Origin: Coix lacryma-jobi var. lacryma-jobi
Taxonomy: Eukaryota > Streptophyta > Magnoliopsida > Poales > Poaceae
Assembly (NCBI GenBank): GCA_009763385.1
Contig: CM019823.1
Location: 46,765,528-46,829,527, forward strand
Direction: 5' to 3'
Length of the DNA stretch: 64,000 bases
A program made the translations under genes and the position numbers. Below the pieces are notes generated by a model that searched no databases, was not told where the DNA came from, and was given only the letters and a program-made list of their open reading frames with translations. This document shows, piece by piece, positions 10,864-21,990 of this stretch. The number at the start of each line of letters is the position of its first letter. The stretch's first letter is position 1.

Positions 10864-12091
10864 GATCACCGGCCAGCCAGCATTGAGCCCCCAGACATCG
10901 TATTGCCCGACGACCACATCATGGATGCCAACGACCCGACGTCCACGGAATCCACGTCGGGGAAGACGAGGACGGCCTCCTCCTGCATCTCCAGCTCGCG
11001 GTCCAGGTACTGGCACGCCTGCCGCATGCTGGGCCTCGCCTCCGGTCGCGACTGGCTGCACATGAGGCGCCCAGCCACAGCACCAGCTTGGCCTCCTCCT
11101 TGTCGTAGCCCCCGTCGAGCCTCTCGTCCACGGCGCGCACCAGGTCCCCACTCCCCAGTACTCACGCCGTGGTCTCGGACCCTGCGCAGCAGGCTGTCGC
11201 CGGTGACGGGGTCGATGGGGCGGCGGCCGCACGCCACCTCGAGGAGCAGGACGCCGAACGCGTACACGTCGGTGGCCCTGCTGCTAGCCTTGGCTGTCAC
11301 GGCGAGCTCCGGCGCCATGTACCCGAGCGTCCCGACGACGCGCGTCGTGGCGGGGTCGGCGCCGTGCTCGTAGAGGCGCGCCAGGCCGAAGTCGCCGAGC
11401 CGCGGGCTCATGTCATGTCGGCGCCGAGCAGGACGTTGCTGGCCTTCACGTCGCGGTGCACCACCACCTGCTCCCACTCCTCGTGCAGGTACACCAGCCC
11501 GGACGCGACGCCGCGCAGGATCCCGACGCGCTGCGCCCACGCCAGCAGGGGCCTCGGGGGCATACGGTGCCGGCGCGGCCGAACAGGTGCTCGTCGAGGC
11601 TGCCGTTGGGCATGAACTCGTAGACCAGGAGCAGGTCCTGCCCGCGCTTGCACCACCCGTGCAGATCCACCAGGTTCCGGTGCCGCATGCGCCCGAGGCT
11701 TGCGACCTCCGACGCGAACGTGCGCACGCAGCCCCTGCGTCCCACTGCGCTCGAGATCCGCTTGATGGCGACCACGTCGTCGCCGGAGCGCCGGAGCACG
11801 TACGCCCCTGTACAGCTGGCAGAAGCCACCGGCGCCTAGGAGCTCACTGGCATCGAACCCCTTGGTCGCAGTGTAGAGCTCCTTGTATGGCAGCCTATGC
11901 GCGTGATCCAGCTCCCAGTCCTCCACCGTCTCTGCCATGGCCGTGCGCCGCCGCCTCATCAACAATGCCAGAGCGATACCCGCGACGATCACGGCGAGCG
12001 TGACCATGCAAGACAGAGCGGTTATCTTGATGACGGTGGATATGGAAGGCGGGGGAGACGACGCTCGCTTTGGAACTGTAGGAACATGCAT
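10864..12091 (-). pseudogene. L-type lectin receptor-like kinase, truncated and frameshifted
   Basis: Intact relatives are plasma-membrane receptors with an outer legume-lectin domain, one membrane helix and an inner Ser/Thr kinase. Here the lectin domain is missing. The sequence starts just before the helix (ITALSCMVTLAVIVAGIALALL), followed by RRRR, the juxtamembrane HRLPYKELYTATKGF, and a glycine loop altered to GAGGFCQLYRG. Then come VAIKRI (Lys), HRNLVDLHGWC, LVYEFMPNGSLD, VVHRDVKASNVLL (catalytic loop), GDFGLARLYEHG (activation segment), GTLGYMAPE, DVYAFGVLLLEVACGRRPID and RPSMRQACQYLD. These blocks fall in different frames; I count about five frame changes (near 11830, 11560, 11410, 11170 and 11070), so no full kinase can be made. 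Confidence 0.85.
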
Positions 12092-12174
12092 GAAGCATTA
12101 AATGTCTAACTGATTTAGTTATTGACGAGTACATGGATCCAACTTTTAGCTATTGATGACGGTTATTGTACTAA
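11945..12174. repeat. Direct repeat copy 1 (kinase 5' stub and its upstream flank)
   Basis: About 220 bp covering the membrane-helix segment of the kinase pseudogene and the bases 5' of it. It recurs in the same orientation at 16141-16361 with scattered differences. It ends at the TAA used as target duplication by the next MITE. Confidence 0.85.
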
Positions 12175-12458
12175 GGCCAATCTCAATGGTGAGTTTCATT
12201 TTGTTGTTTCCAAGAGTGTCATGTCATATGAAATAAAATGAAACTTGAATGAAACTCTCCATTGAGAGTGAGAGTTTCATTATAAAGTTTCATAGGCATT
12301 AAATTTCATGACTCATAGAGAGTTGGTATTCGTGCCAAGAGAGTTTCATGTAGATGAAACTCATTTCTTCTCTCACTTCTTAAATACACTGTCATGTCAT
12401 CAACAATGCCTATGTGACAACCTATTAAATGCAAATGAAACTCCCATTGAGATAGGCC
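12175..12458. mobile_element. Tourist-like MITE, 284 bp, TAA duplication
   Basis: Termini GGCCAATCTCAATGGTGAG and ...CTCCCATTGAGATAGGCC, with TAA at 12172-12174 and 12459-12461. The inner sequence is rich in GAAACT and GTTTCAT words, as are the ends of the Harbinger element that starts at 12484, so it is probably a deletion relative mobilised by the same transposase. Confidence 0.9.
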
Positions 12459-13013
12459 TAAGGGCACTTCCAATGGAGTATTAGGCCAGTCTCAATGGTG
12501 TGTTTCACGATACGGTTTCACATACGCCACATCATGTGTAATTGAATGAAACGATGACTGAAACTAGCAGGCACAATGGAGCATTTCATTGACACTGTTT
12601 CCAAAAAAATTAAGCAGTCCATTCCATTCGGTTTGTTTCAACCAACCGGATCATATGCACCAGGTAACTATATAGCAAGCAAACAAGTGCATATTCAGAT
12701 AAACGAAAAACGCTGCCGTAGCCATTTGCACATTCGCATACAGCAGAAAGAGGATAAGATGCACAACGGCATCACAAACAGCAAATCGCATACAGCACTA
12801 TCTGGAGTTCTGGACCAGATTGAGATTTCATAAGGTATATAAAATAAGGAGAAAAACATAGATAATGTAGGTAAAAATAGTTGAAGTAGCCTCCAGTTTG
12901 GCTCTCATGTTGCCCTCAACCTTTCAGATTGCCTTGTACGTTTCCTTCAACCTGCCCAATCAAAACAAACAGTACAACCTGAGTTAGATATGAGTTACAT
13001 ATATGTACCAGGA

Positions 13014-13742
13014 TCATATCACAGAAACATGAAAACAATTGAACATGACATATATAAGTAACTTTAAATAGAGAAATGTACCAGTTCTATTCCTACGAGC
13101 ACCAAACTTATTCCATATATGCTCTATCAGATCATTCTTAAGTCGATGATGAGCATTTCGATCACGAATAGTAGTATCCTTTTCTAAAGCTCTGTCTAAA
13201 GGAACTTCCTGATCCGGAGAGAACTCCGGTGCTTCAACGGTTGACGAACTAGGAGTCACATTGAGATCTATATTTTCTTCAATCATTGCTAAGTCTTTCT
13301 CATCTTCAACTATCATGTTGTGAAGTATGATGCAAGCTAGCACAACATCACGGAGTACAGCTCTGTCATATAGTCGAGCAGGTCGTTTTAAGATACACCA
13401 TCGGCGCTGTAATACACCAAAGGCTCTCTCAATATCCTTTCTTGCCCCTTCTTGTTCCCGGGCATACAATTTATCCTTCTCAGTGATAGGAAGTCGAATT
13501 GACTTAACAAAAACTGCCCATTCAGGGTATATCCCATCTGCAAGAAAATACCCAAGGTTGTGTTGATTTCCATTTACCATATACTGGACTCTAGGAGCTT
13601 GGCCTTTTAACTCATTGATGAAAACAGTGGACTGGTTCAATACATTAATATCATTGTTAGATCCGGCTGCTCCAAAGAATGCATGCCAAATCCAAAGATC
13701 GTGTGATGCCACAGCCTCAAGAATCAGGGTTGGTACTTTCTG
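13014..13742 (-). pseudogene. PIF/Harbinger transposase (DDE_4-type), C-terminal half only
   Basis: The family cuts and pastes elements at TTA/TAA sites with a D-D-E nuclease. Visible on the minus strand: VPTLILEAVASHDLWIWHAFFG, then AGSNNDINVLNQS (second Asp region), NLGYFLADGIYPEWAVFVKSI, and EGARKDIERAFGVLQRRWCIL (the Glu), ending ...WNKFGARRNRTG before a likely splice donor. The N-terminal helix-turn-helix and the first catalytic Asp (usually in a DGTH block) are absent. Within about 20 bp upstream the sequence changes to the end of the Myb-like gene. At 13729-13742 the two genes occupy overlapping frames, consistent with a deletion junction. Intact relatives are around 400 residues. Confidence 0.88.
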
Positions 13743-15056
13743 ATCACCCCTAGTGAACTGACCCTTCCAAACCTGTTTACATACATCTTTTGTGCCTCCT
13801 TCTCCAGCATGTCATCAGAATAGCCACTTGTATGCATTTGGCATACTTGAGTCCAATATCCATTGAAATCTCCGATCGATGACTTCAGCCGTGACCAATG
13901 AACCTTCAATTGGTTTAACTCTCTTGTACGCTTCCCTTCTCCTTTCTCGTTGAATGTGTTAGTGACTTCTTTCCAAAATGTATCTGTCCTCTTGTCATTC
14001 CCATGAATTGGGTCTTTAGAAGCATTCAACCAAGCACTTGCCTGCACAAAAGTCAATGTGAGCAATGAACCCAGTGCAAAAACAAGCAATCAGCCCACCA
14101 TTCTCAGCCCACGAACAAATCAGCAATCATTACCAGTCTTTCTTCCTCCTCATGAGTCCAATATCTTATGCTTCTATGAATCTTTGCTTCTCTAATTGCT
14201 TCACCATTCTCAGGTTCATCATTGTCAATGTTGACTACATTTGGAGCTTGGGGTGATGGAGAAGACATTGGGTTGAATGGCATGGTCTGCCCAACATTTG
14301 GAGCTTGGGGTGATGGGGAAGACATTGGGTTGAATGGCATGGTCTGCCCAACCAAATGAAAATTTTCGGCCTGAAGCTGATAATTTTGTTGCATCATGTT
14401 GACAAACCCTCCCTGAGGATAGACCCTGGAAATTTGAAGCATATAGAAGTCAAAGTGCAGCAACTTGGTTGCTAACAAATAACCATTCACAGTAGTGTTC
14501 TTTAGTGATTTAATTGCACTAGCTAGTAAGAAACCTACCAGAACCTATATTTATTCATGAAAATATCATTGTAGACAAGAAACTAGAACCTAACCCTCCA
14601 TCCACACAGCCCAAATGTCTGTTAAATAAACCTGCTCCACTTTCTGGTGTTAACATCCCTTGTGGTACATATTACCTCAATAAACCAAACAGAAAATGTT
14701 CCAGCACATCAATGCTGACAATGACTCATCCAAATTAGAAGCACTTGTCAAGAGAATTTCAGATCCTTTGGTGTTTTAGTACTTGTGACTATAGCTAAAA
14801 ATGAAATGCACTATCAAAGAATAGATGTAAGTCCATCTAGCTTCCATGGATTCGAGACAGTGATCTATTTGGCAAAGAATATTAAGATGAACATACAAGT
14901 GCAAACAGTGGAAAATTAAGATGAACATACATGTGCCAACAACCACTGAATCGAAATGAAAACAATTGAAATACAGGTGAAGATTGAGAGGTTACCAAGA
15001 ATTTAGGCCTTGCTGGTCGACACACAGTGGAAAATTGGGAGCCATGCCGGCATATC
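13724..15056 (-). CDS. PIF/Harbinger ORF1, Myb/SANT-like DNA-binding protein (spliced, partly inferred)
   Basis: In this family ORF1 is a Myb-like protein that works with the transposase, helping it bind the element ends. Probable minus-strand exons: one ending at 14996 (encodes FFSMPSWQAQGAGYAGMAPNF); 14425-14134, with VYPQGGFVNMMQQNYQLQ and a 20-residue tandem duplication (VGQTMPFNPM... twice), ending RYWTHEEEERL; and 14041 to a stop at 13724-13726, starting ASAWLNASKDPIHGNDKRTDTFWKEV and including LNQLKVHWSRLKSSIGDFNGYW. The 92-bp intron 14042-14133 has GT and AG ends and restores the family's WT-EEE-RL-SAWLN Myb core exactly. The true start is not settled; it may lie in the GC-rich sequence up to 15640. 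Confidence 0.7.
14240..14350. repeat. 60-bp tandem duplication in Harbinger ORF1
   Basis: Two almost identical 60-bp units, in frame, each giving a 20-residue block (VGQTMPFNPMSSPSPQAPNV). A recent replication-slippage product. Confidence 0.85.
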
Positions 15057-15812
15057 CTGCTCCTTGCGCTTGCCATGAGGGCATGCTGAAGAAAGGGGCA
15101 GTAGCGGTTGAAGCCGGTGTAGCAGCAGCAACAACGCTCGAAGCTTCAGAGGATGAAATCGGTGCCGGTGGGGGTGGGGGGAGGGCGCATCGGTGGTGAA
15201 GGGGAACCTTGACTGGGTGATGGACTCGGCGCCGCCGGTCCCTTCAGGCCCAGCTTCTTCCCCCCGCGCGGTTTGCCTCCGGTGACGCCTCCGCGCCGCC
15301 GTGACGAAGGTGGCCGTGAGTCCACTGCCGGCGGCGCCCCCCGCGCGGATTGGCTCCAGTCCTGCCTCCGCGCCCCGAGTGTCGCCATCCGACGGCGGAT
15401 CCATGGAAGCCGTCGCGAATCGGCTGCCTCCACGCCGGACCCAAACCCTAGCTCGATGGCCTCCGAGGTCAGTGGATATGCCGCACCGGGAGATGGATTG
15501 GGGAGAAGAAGGAGACGCGGGAAGGAGGCTACGCGCGGGAATGAGGAGGAGAAGCGCGGGAAGGTAGCGCGCGCGCTGGGACGGCGACCTCGGGAGACGG
15601 CGCACCGGATCTCTAGTGAAACTCGAAGAGTGCCTCAATGGCGTTTCACTCAGTTACCAATGTCTGGGAAACGCCGCTCGGTCGTTTCACCATGGTGACA
15701 CGAAAATTTTCTCTCTCCTCTCCATTTCATGCAAAAACACCCTTCTAGCTGATGTGACACCCTATTAAATGTGCATGACACACCAGTGAAACCCCCACTG
15801 AGACTGGCCTTA

Positions 15813-16140
15813 ATGGTAGTTTCTATCCCTATTAATCATCCTGCTAATTAATGAAATTGCTGATGTGACACCCTAATAAATGAAGAAAGAGGTGGAAATC
15901 AGAGGAAACCGTTTACTATGAAGGAAATCACGTCTATGCTTGACCCAATGCACGTAGAAACCGTGATTTTGCCGTTGCGAGGAAACGAGTAGTTTCTTGC
16001 CCGCCGGGGGACTCGCGATGGCACTATTCGGTCGCGATTGGATTGCTCGCCGCCGATGCTCCTCCGCGCTCGCTGCTGCCGGCCGCTCACCATCAATCGC
16101 GCTTGCATGCCGCCGGTCGCGCTCAGCTCGCTGTCGGTCA
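15813..16140. other. Remnant of the sequence hosting the Harbinger insertion
   Basis: Joining 12462-12480 to 15813 onwards (one TTA kept) restores continuous text of the type CCAATGG...ATGGTAG, so the Harbinger element probably landed in another small repeat. No gene seen. Confidence 0.35.
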
Positions 16141-16361
16141 CGGTCGCCTAATCCATAGTGGCAGAGCGATAGCCGCGACGATCACGGCGAGCGTGACCGT
16201 GCAAGACAGAGCGGTTACCTTGATGACGGTGGGTATGGAAGGCGGGGGAGATGACGCTCGCTTTGGAACTTTAGAACTTTAGGAGCATGCATCGACGCAT
16301 GCATGAAGCATTAAATATCAATATATGGATCCGGCTTTTAGTTATTGACAGTTATCGTACT
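16141..16361. repeat. Direct repeat copy 2 (kinase 5' stub)
   Basis: Matches 11945-12174 in the same direction, including AGAGCGATA, CGCGACGATCACGGCGAGCG, GACAGAGCGGTTA and GATGACGGTGG. Only the membrane-helix stub and its 5' flank are repeated; no kinase domain follows on the minus-strand downstream side. Confidence 0.85.
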
Positions 16362-17444
16362 AATATTCTTAACAAGTCCGGATGCACATAACACTATCTG
16401 GCTTTTCAAGTTGGGTCAGACTATGCTGATTAGCAAATAACACATTCAGAAGCATCTACATGGCGAACAAGGCATAGATAATACATAAAAACTAGACCTG
16501 TCTAGCTGAAACCCGTGTGTTTTTAAGGCCAGCAACACATGAGTGTTTTGTGCCTAAAAAACACACGAATTTGAGGAGATGAAAATCTGTGTATTTTTTT
16601 TTTGGCACTTGACACCCAAATCTGGGCAGACTTGAAACACCACAGAAAAGAAAAATTCATGTGTTTTTTTCTTAACTACACACAAATTTTGTCAATGAAA
16701 TAAAACGTGTGATTTACAAGTCAACAACACACAAATTTTGTCTTTGTCCGAATTGCACTTTGTTTCATGACCCAGACACCTATAACGGGTCCATGAATCA
16801 ACCCAACCACCTATTGGGTCCGTCAAATCTTAACAGGCGCCTGAACTGATACCCACTAACTGAAGTTGATACTTATATGAACCAAAATGCAACTATTGGC
16901 CTAATAAACAGACGTACCAACCTTATGCTGATGGATTCTGGATCTAGAAAGCACGTGAGTCGAGAAAGAGACAAGAATAAGTAAAAAAACTATATAGTAA
17001 AAATTGCATAGTAAAAATCAGCAAAAAAAAAACTATTGTGATCGGTAGAATCACTTTTGCACCGCACCACCCCCGAATGCACCTAATCCATCAACAAAAA
17101 TTACAAAGAACTTTGTTATGCATTTCTATAATTCTGTTTTCTTAGAAATTTATAAAACAAAATTATGAAAATTGCACACTTGAACTAGTGCAACTAGTAC
17201 TTGCTATTAATGCAATTATATTGTATATGTATATAATTAAAAAATACAAACCCTGATGTTGCATACTGAACATGATAAATATATTTTGCACACCTGATAA
17301 TATACAAACTCTGATGTTGTATATAATTAAAATTGCACAGTTGATGCACGTGTATGTGTTGGCACAAATGACAACTAACAATTTGTTTCTATAGGAAGAC
17401 AAGGACAAACAAGTTTTTTCTATGTCAGCACAAATCAAAACTAA
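16362..17444. other. AT-rich intergenic DNA
   Basis: Contains repeated ACACAAATTTTGTC and ACACACGAATTTG-like words (16540-16745) and AT-rich text. No coding frame recognised. Confidence 0.35.
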
Positions 17445-17684
17445 GGCCTTGTTCAATTCGCGAAATATGTGGCGAAAAGTTACTGTAGCACTTTTGTTGT
17501 TATTTGACAAACTTTGTCCAACATGGTCTAACTAGGCTTAAAAGATTCATCTCAATATGTACATACTAAAAGTACAATTAGTTATTTTTTACCTACATTT
17601 AATGCTTCATGCATGCGTCTAAAGATTCGATGTGATGGTTACTTTGCAAAATATTTGGGGGAATTTTGGAATCTGAACATGGCC
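17445..17684. mobile_element. Tourist-like MITE of the GGCCTTGTT family, 240 bp, TAA duplication
   Basis: Termini GGCCTTGTTCAATTC and CTGAACATGGCC, with TAA at 17442-17444 and 17685-17687. Inner words CTACATTTAATGCTTCATGC and TTTGACAAACTTTGTCC are shared with 24763 and 52031. Confidence 0.9.
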
Positions 17685-17689
17685 TAACA

Positions 17690-18840
17690 ATCTTTTTCTA
17701 CAAAACTAACAATCTTTTTCTATAGAAAGACAAGGAAACAAATATTTTGTCTATGTCGTCACAAATTATAACTAATAATTTTTTCTATAGAAAGACAAGG
17801 ACAAAAATATGGTTTATGCTAGAACATATCACAATTAATATTATATCTTTTTTTATGGGACGAAAAAATAAATATTTGAAATGTGTTACCACAAATCACA
17901 AAATAAAATATTTAGGTGTCTGAATTTTAGTTTCCTTTTAGACGATGGTTTGTTACATATATTTGACACTATAATTGCAAATTTTATTCATTGCAATTTC
18001 TGTAGACACAATCTGCAATTTTCGTTACTGAGAAAAAAAATGTCGTTAAAATCTGATTTGTGTAGGCACAAAGACAATTAATAATTATTTTTTATAGAGA
18101 GACAATGACAAAAAAAATAATATGTTATGACACACAAACAAATAACAAATCACAAAATTGTGGATACATCTTATTTCTATATCTTATTTCTATAGTAGTG
18201 CACTGAACCAGATCAATAATAAAACACAAGGGTACAAGACAATTGAGCTTATAGTATGCAGCATTCAGATCTCGATAAGCAGAACAAACACATACCTCTC
18301 CTGCCACCAGCAAGCCGACAACTCCGCCACCGACACCACGACTGTCTGGGTTCGCAACAGACATGCGCATGCGCATCCCATTTGATAGACTTTGTGTTCT
18401 GCCGCTTTCTGTTGACATAAAGGACCCAAACAAAGACAACAACTCAAAGCATCCCTACTCCCTACAACCAAAACAGGCATCAGATAGATGAGGTTAAGTA
18501 GATAGAGGGATTAGGTATCAGGTAGATAAATAAAACTAAAATTTGAGAGTAATAGAGGACTACTATTAGCAATCTATAACTATTTATCTACCATTATTGC
18601 ACCAAGCTTTTAGTTTTATTGAATGTTCCTTCAAGGAGCATATTATTTGAGTGCACTGCAGGTTACCACCTGAACTAGTAAATGGAAGAATCTACCAACT
18701 AAGGTATTCTATCAGAAACATTTAACAAAAAGAGTTGAAACAAAAATAATATCAAGAGCCAAAACTGGTTTCATACTCGAATGAATAAATTTAAAGCTAA
18801 ACTCAAATAATATGCATATCAGAAACTGCTTATATCAGTG
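17690..18840. repeat. AT-rich region with diverged dispersed repeats
   Basis: The phrase TTCTATAGAAAGACAAGGACAA followed by CACAAATCACAA-like text recurs near 17390, 17720, 17795, 18096, 20437 and 20540. This suggests an old minisatellite or a repeat-rich intron. No gene product recognised. Confidence 0.4.
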
Positions 18841-18847
18841 TCACCTG

Positions 18848-18911
18848 CAGATGCAATAACAGAATGTGCATCCTCCATCTCATCATGTTCCTTGAGAAAG
18901 GTAGCAAGCTG
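18848..18911 (-). pseudogene. Exon-like fragment, unidentified
   Basis: On the minus strand, between a possible acceptor (CATCAG) and donor (GCAG|GTGACA), the frame reads LATFLKEHDEMEDAHSVIASA. The composition is protein-like but I do not recognise the family. It may belong to the same decayed gene as the ankyrin fragment upstream. Confidence 0.3.
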
Positions 18912-19965
18912 ATGGCAGCAAATATTTCTTCACATGAAAATGAAACAAAGTTGACCATCAAGAATATGGAAAAATATCATTACATATTTGAATATTAACC
19001 TGGACTGAATCCATATCAGTTGTTTGCTTATAGAATTTCTTAAAATAGAACCCCTAAGCTGCAAAGGTACCCACAAAGTCATGTTAGAAGCAAGCCAAAT
19101 ATAACTAAAATTCAAACTACTTCATTTAAGGTGCATGTTCAAGAAAACAAATTAAAGTTCATGACATACAGAGAGAATAAAGTGTGCACAGCTATTGGGA
19201 CAAGTCATAATTCATCAATACTTACTACTAAACTAATAATTAGCAACTCCCTAACTAATCGTTAGTTGGTCTATTTAATAGGTCTATTTGAATATACTAC
19301 TGCTAACTTTTAGGTGCTAACTAGGAGTATTAGCACTAGAGAACTACCAAAGTAGTAGTAATTAGTAGTAGTGTTATCAGTTAGTTAGCAAGCTGACCAT
19401 GCAGCTTCCTGATAACCTGAAGGAAAGGGTTCAAGAAGGGAACAAGTAACTTCCAGATAACACAGCTAAGAGCTACAGTAAGTCTGTGATAGCTTTTCAA
19501 TCAAGCTGTAAGCACCCTCTTATAAGTACAAGGACAATATGTTGACACAAAAATTATAGGTGACAAGAATAGACATTGCACAAGTCAAATACCATAATTG
19601 CACTAACCCAGATATGCAATTTACTACTAATAAAAATACAATCTAGAAATGAGTACTAACTAGTACGATCCAAAGCAGGACGTGCATTTTCAGCAAATTG
19701 ATTTTCTTTTCAATGACTACATGAACCTCAAAATATATTTAGATAATGGCAAACTGGGATACAAGCATGACCAACAACATGGATGATACATACCTGCACA
19801 CTGTTGTCAGCAGGTTGACTATGCAGAGACCACAAACAGTGTTATAGCTGCAAAGAAAAATATAAAAGTGCAATTTACATCTCACACTACCAAGTGCCAA
19901 AAAAGTTTACACATAGAGAGCATACAATTTTCAGAAGCACAAAAGTTAAAAAGAACCTTTGCATG

Positions 19966-20052
19966 AGCCTTCACTTGCAGCCATATTTAGATCGCACCCT
20001 AGTCCCTCAACCAAGTACTTGCAGACCTCCAAATGGCCCTAGCATGCTGCTC
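19966..20052 (-). pseudogene. Ankyrin-repeat gene fragment
   Basis: The minus strand encodes GHLEVCKYLVEGLGCDLNMAASEG, matching the second helix and following turn of an ankyrin repeat, in the form seen in large grass families of ankyrin proteins. A possible splice acceptor (ATGCTAG) precedes it. No neighbouring ankyrin repeats were found in frame, so this is a relic or captured exon. Confidence 0.55.
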
Positions 20053-20059
20053 GATCACA

Positions 20060-21690
20060 ATTTCCTATACCAAGAATTCATAGAATCATAGATGTGAGAC
20101 CTAAAATTAATGATAAAAACATATCACAATAATGTATGGAAACCAACACTTTATACTGATTTACTATAATAACAGGTCGCACATACAGACTGAGAAAGAG
20201 AAAGTAAGTGTGGGCAGGGTGGTTTAGGTCCAGACCAATAGTGGCCTAACCCCACACAAGAGAATATTTGAAGGGCGAAGGAACTAGGTTTGTGGGGTTA
20301 GTGTTGCCACAAATCATAATAAATAGAATTCAAGATATATTATAACAAATCAAGAGTGATTGTACTTTTGAGGTGTGTGTTATCATAAATCGCAAATAAC
20401 AAAGATATAGTGTGTGCTCACACAAATCAAAAGAAACAATTTTTCTATGAAAAGAACAAGGAAAAAATGAGTTGCACGTCGCCACAAATCACAAACATGA
20501 GGTCCAACTAGCTAACACAAATAACAGAATACAATTTCTTTCTAAAGAAAGACAATTAACAATATTTTTCAACCAAAACAACACAATCACAAACGAAGTC
20601 AGAAGGAATGACGCAGAACTGGACAAATTTTGCTGCTGCTGCATCTCATTGGGCTAGAGTTGTAGAAGAGGAGAAGAGTTCAAACAAATCCGTAATTGGT
20701 GATGTAGCTAACAAATAGAAGATTTCAATTCTATGTTAAGCACTGTTGTTGCTTTGGACATCCCGGGACACAAGTTGCGGCTATAGGTGGGTGATGTCGG
20801 CAGGGCTGACAAAATCCGAGGTCTTGTTTTAAATTTTAAAATAGGTCCTACTGATTTACTAAGAAAAATATAATGACAATAATATATATGCTACAATGTA
20901 CTCTTTTTAAAAAATTATTTGGCAAACCTCTAAAAGAAATAATAATAGCTCTGAAGTTCTACACAAACTAGAGAAATTTTAGCATTTAGTGAGTAATTAA
21001 TCAAAATAAATAATTCAAATAATCAAAAATTATATAAGACAATTACTAAGCAATTTGGGGCACAATGGACGTTGCAGTCCACAACCTCTATGATAGTTCA
21101 TGAATTCCTAAATCAGCATAATAGGATGCAGACTTGAGTTCTAGACCTAGCAGAGATTGGGAGATGCAAACGACATAACTGAAAGAACAACTGAGATTGG
21201 TTAAACAACTATCAGTTTGACGAGTCGATTGATGCAGTATCACAACAATTTCCAGAGTTGACTGATGCATTATAACAGAACATTTCAGACTCCTGATGGA
21301 CTGTAAATTTGAGGCCCCATAAATCTGATACTCTGTACAGTCACACGACCTGCACACCCATGGAGCGCCTGGATGCCAGTGACAAGCTGGGCAGGAGAAA
21401 CAACTTCAGAGGACGTCTAGGCCGGCTTCAGGAGGGGGAGGAGTCAGTTGCGAACTATGACAGAAACAATGAAGACAAACAACTGATGGATGCCGGTGAA
21501 TCCGGTAGCAACAACACGACACGCTGGAGACGACTGGGAAGGAGGGAGGACAGAGGCAAACTGGGATTTCCCAACGGATCTACACGGGAGAAAGACCAAC
21601 GGGTTGCTTACCTAGCTCCGAGCACACCCTGCTCACAACAGCTCTCGATTGCTCGTCAGTTGCAGCGGGTCGCGGCCGCGAAAGAGCAAC
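20060..21690. other. AT-rich DNA, possible introns of the decayed minus-strand gene
   Basis: No coding frame recognised. ORFs at 21309-21701 have no familiar motif and overlap a region that reads on the minus strand like a 5' intron after a donor at about 21611. Confidence 0.3.
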
Positions 21691-21990
21691 GACAACCATA
21701 GTCCGCTTGCATGTTCGCTCCCCCACATCATCCTCGTCCCTACAGGACAGCATGCGCTTTGCTCCCCACGCCGGTACACCTGAGCCACGAGCCGAATCCC
21801 TACCTCATCGATTCCCAACGCCCACCTAGATCCCAAATCCTCAACCCGAATCTCCATCCCTCTGGTATCTGCCCTCTTCACAATACAGATCCACGAAATC
21901 TATTGCACATCATAAAACGAGATCGAGTACACACCTTCGGCAGCACTCCATGACCGGGAAACATGAGTTCGCCGGAGCAATCGTGGAGCG
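21612..21990 (-). other. Possible first exon or 5' leader of the decayed gene
   Basis: GC-richer block that on the minus strand ends GAGCTAG|GTAAGC, a good splice donor at about 21611. No recognisable domain is encoded. It could be the leader of the ankyrin-type gene whose remnants lie at 18848 and 19966. Confidence 0.25.

Larger units (their letters stand above)
12484..15809 (-). mobile_element. PIF/Harbinger DNA transposon, 3.3 kb, internally deleted
   Basis: Termini GGCCAGTCTCAATGG (12484) and CCACTGAGACTGGCC (ending 15809), with TTA target duplications at 12481-12483 and 15810-15812. It carries on the minus strand a Myb/SANT-like first gene and the C-terminal half of a DDE transposase. 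The 15060-15640 part is GC-rich and is probably the promoter, leader and start of the first gene; the frame there is unclear. The element cannot move on its own as it stands, because the first catalytic Asp region is gone. Confidence 0.92.

Noticed and set aside
13388..13573. Small plus- and minus-strand ORFs inside the Harbinger transposase
   Set aside because: Shadows of the transposase frame.
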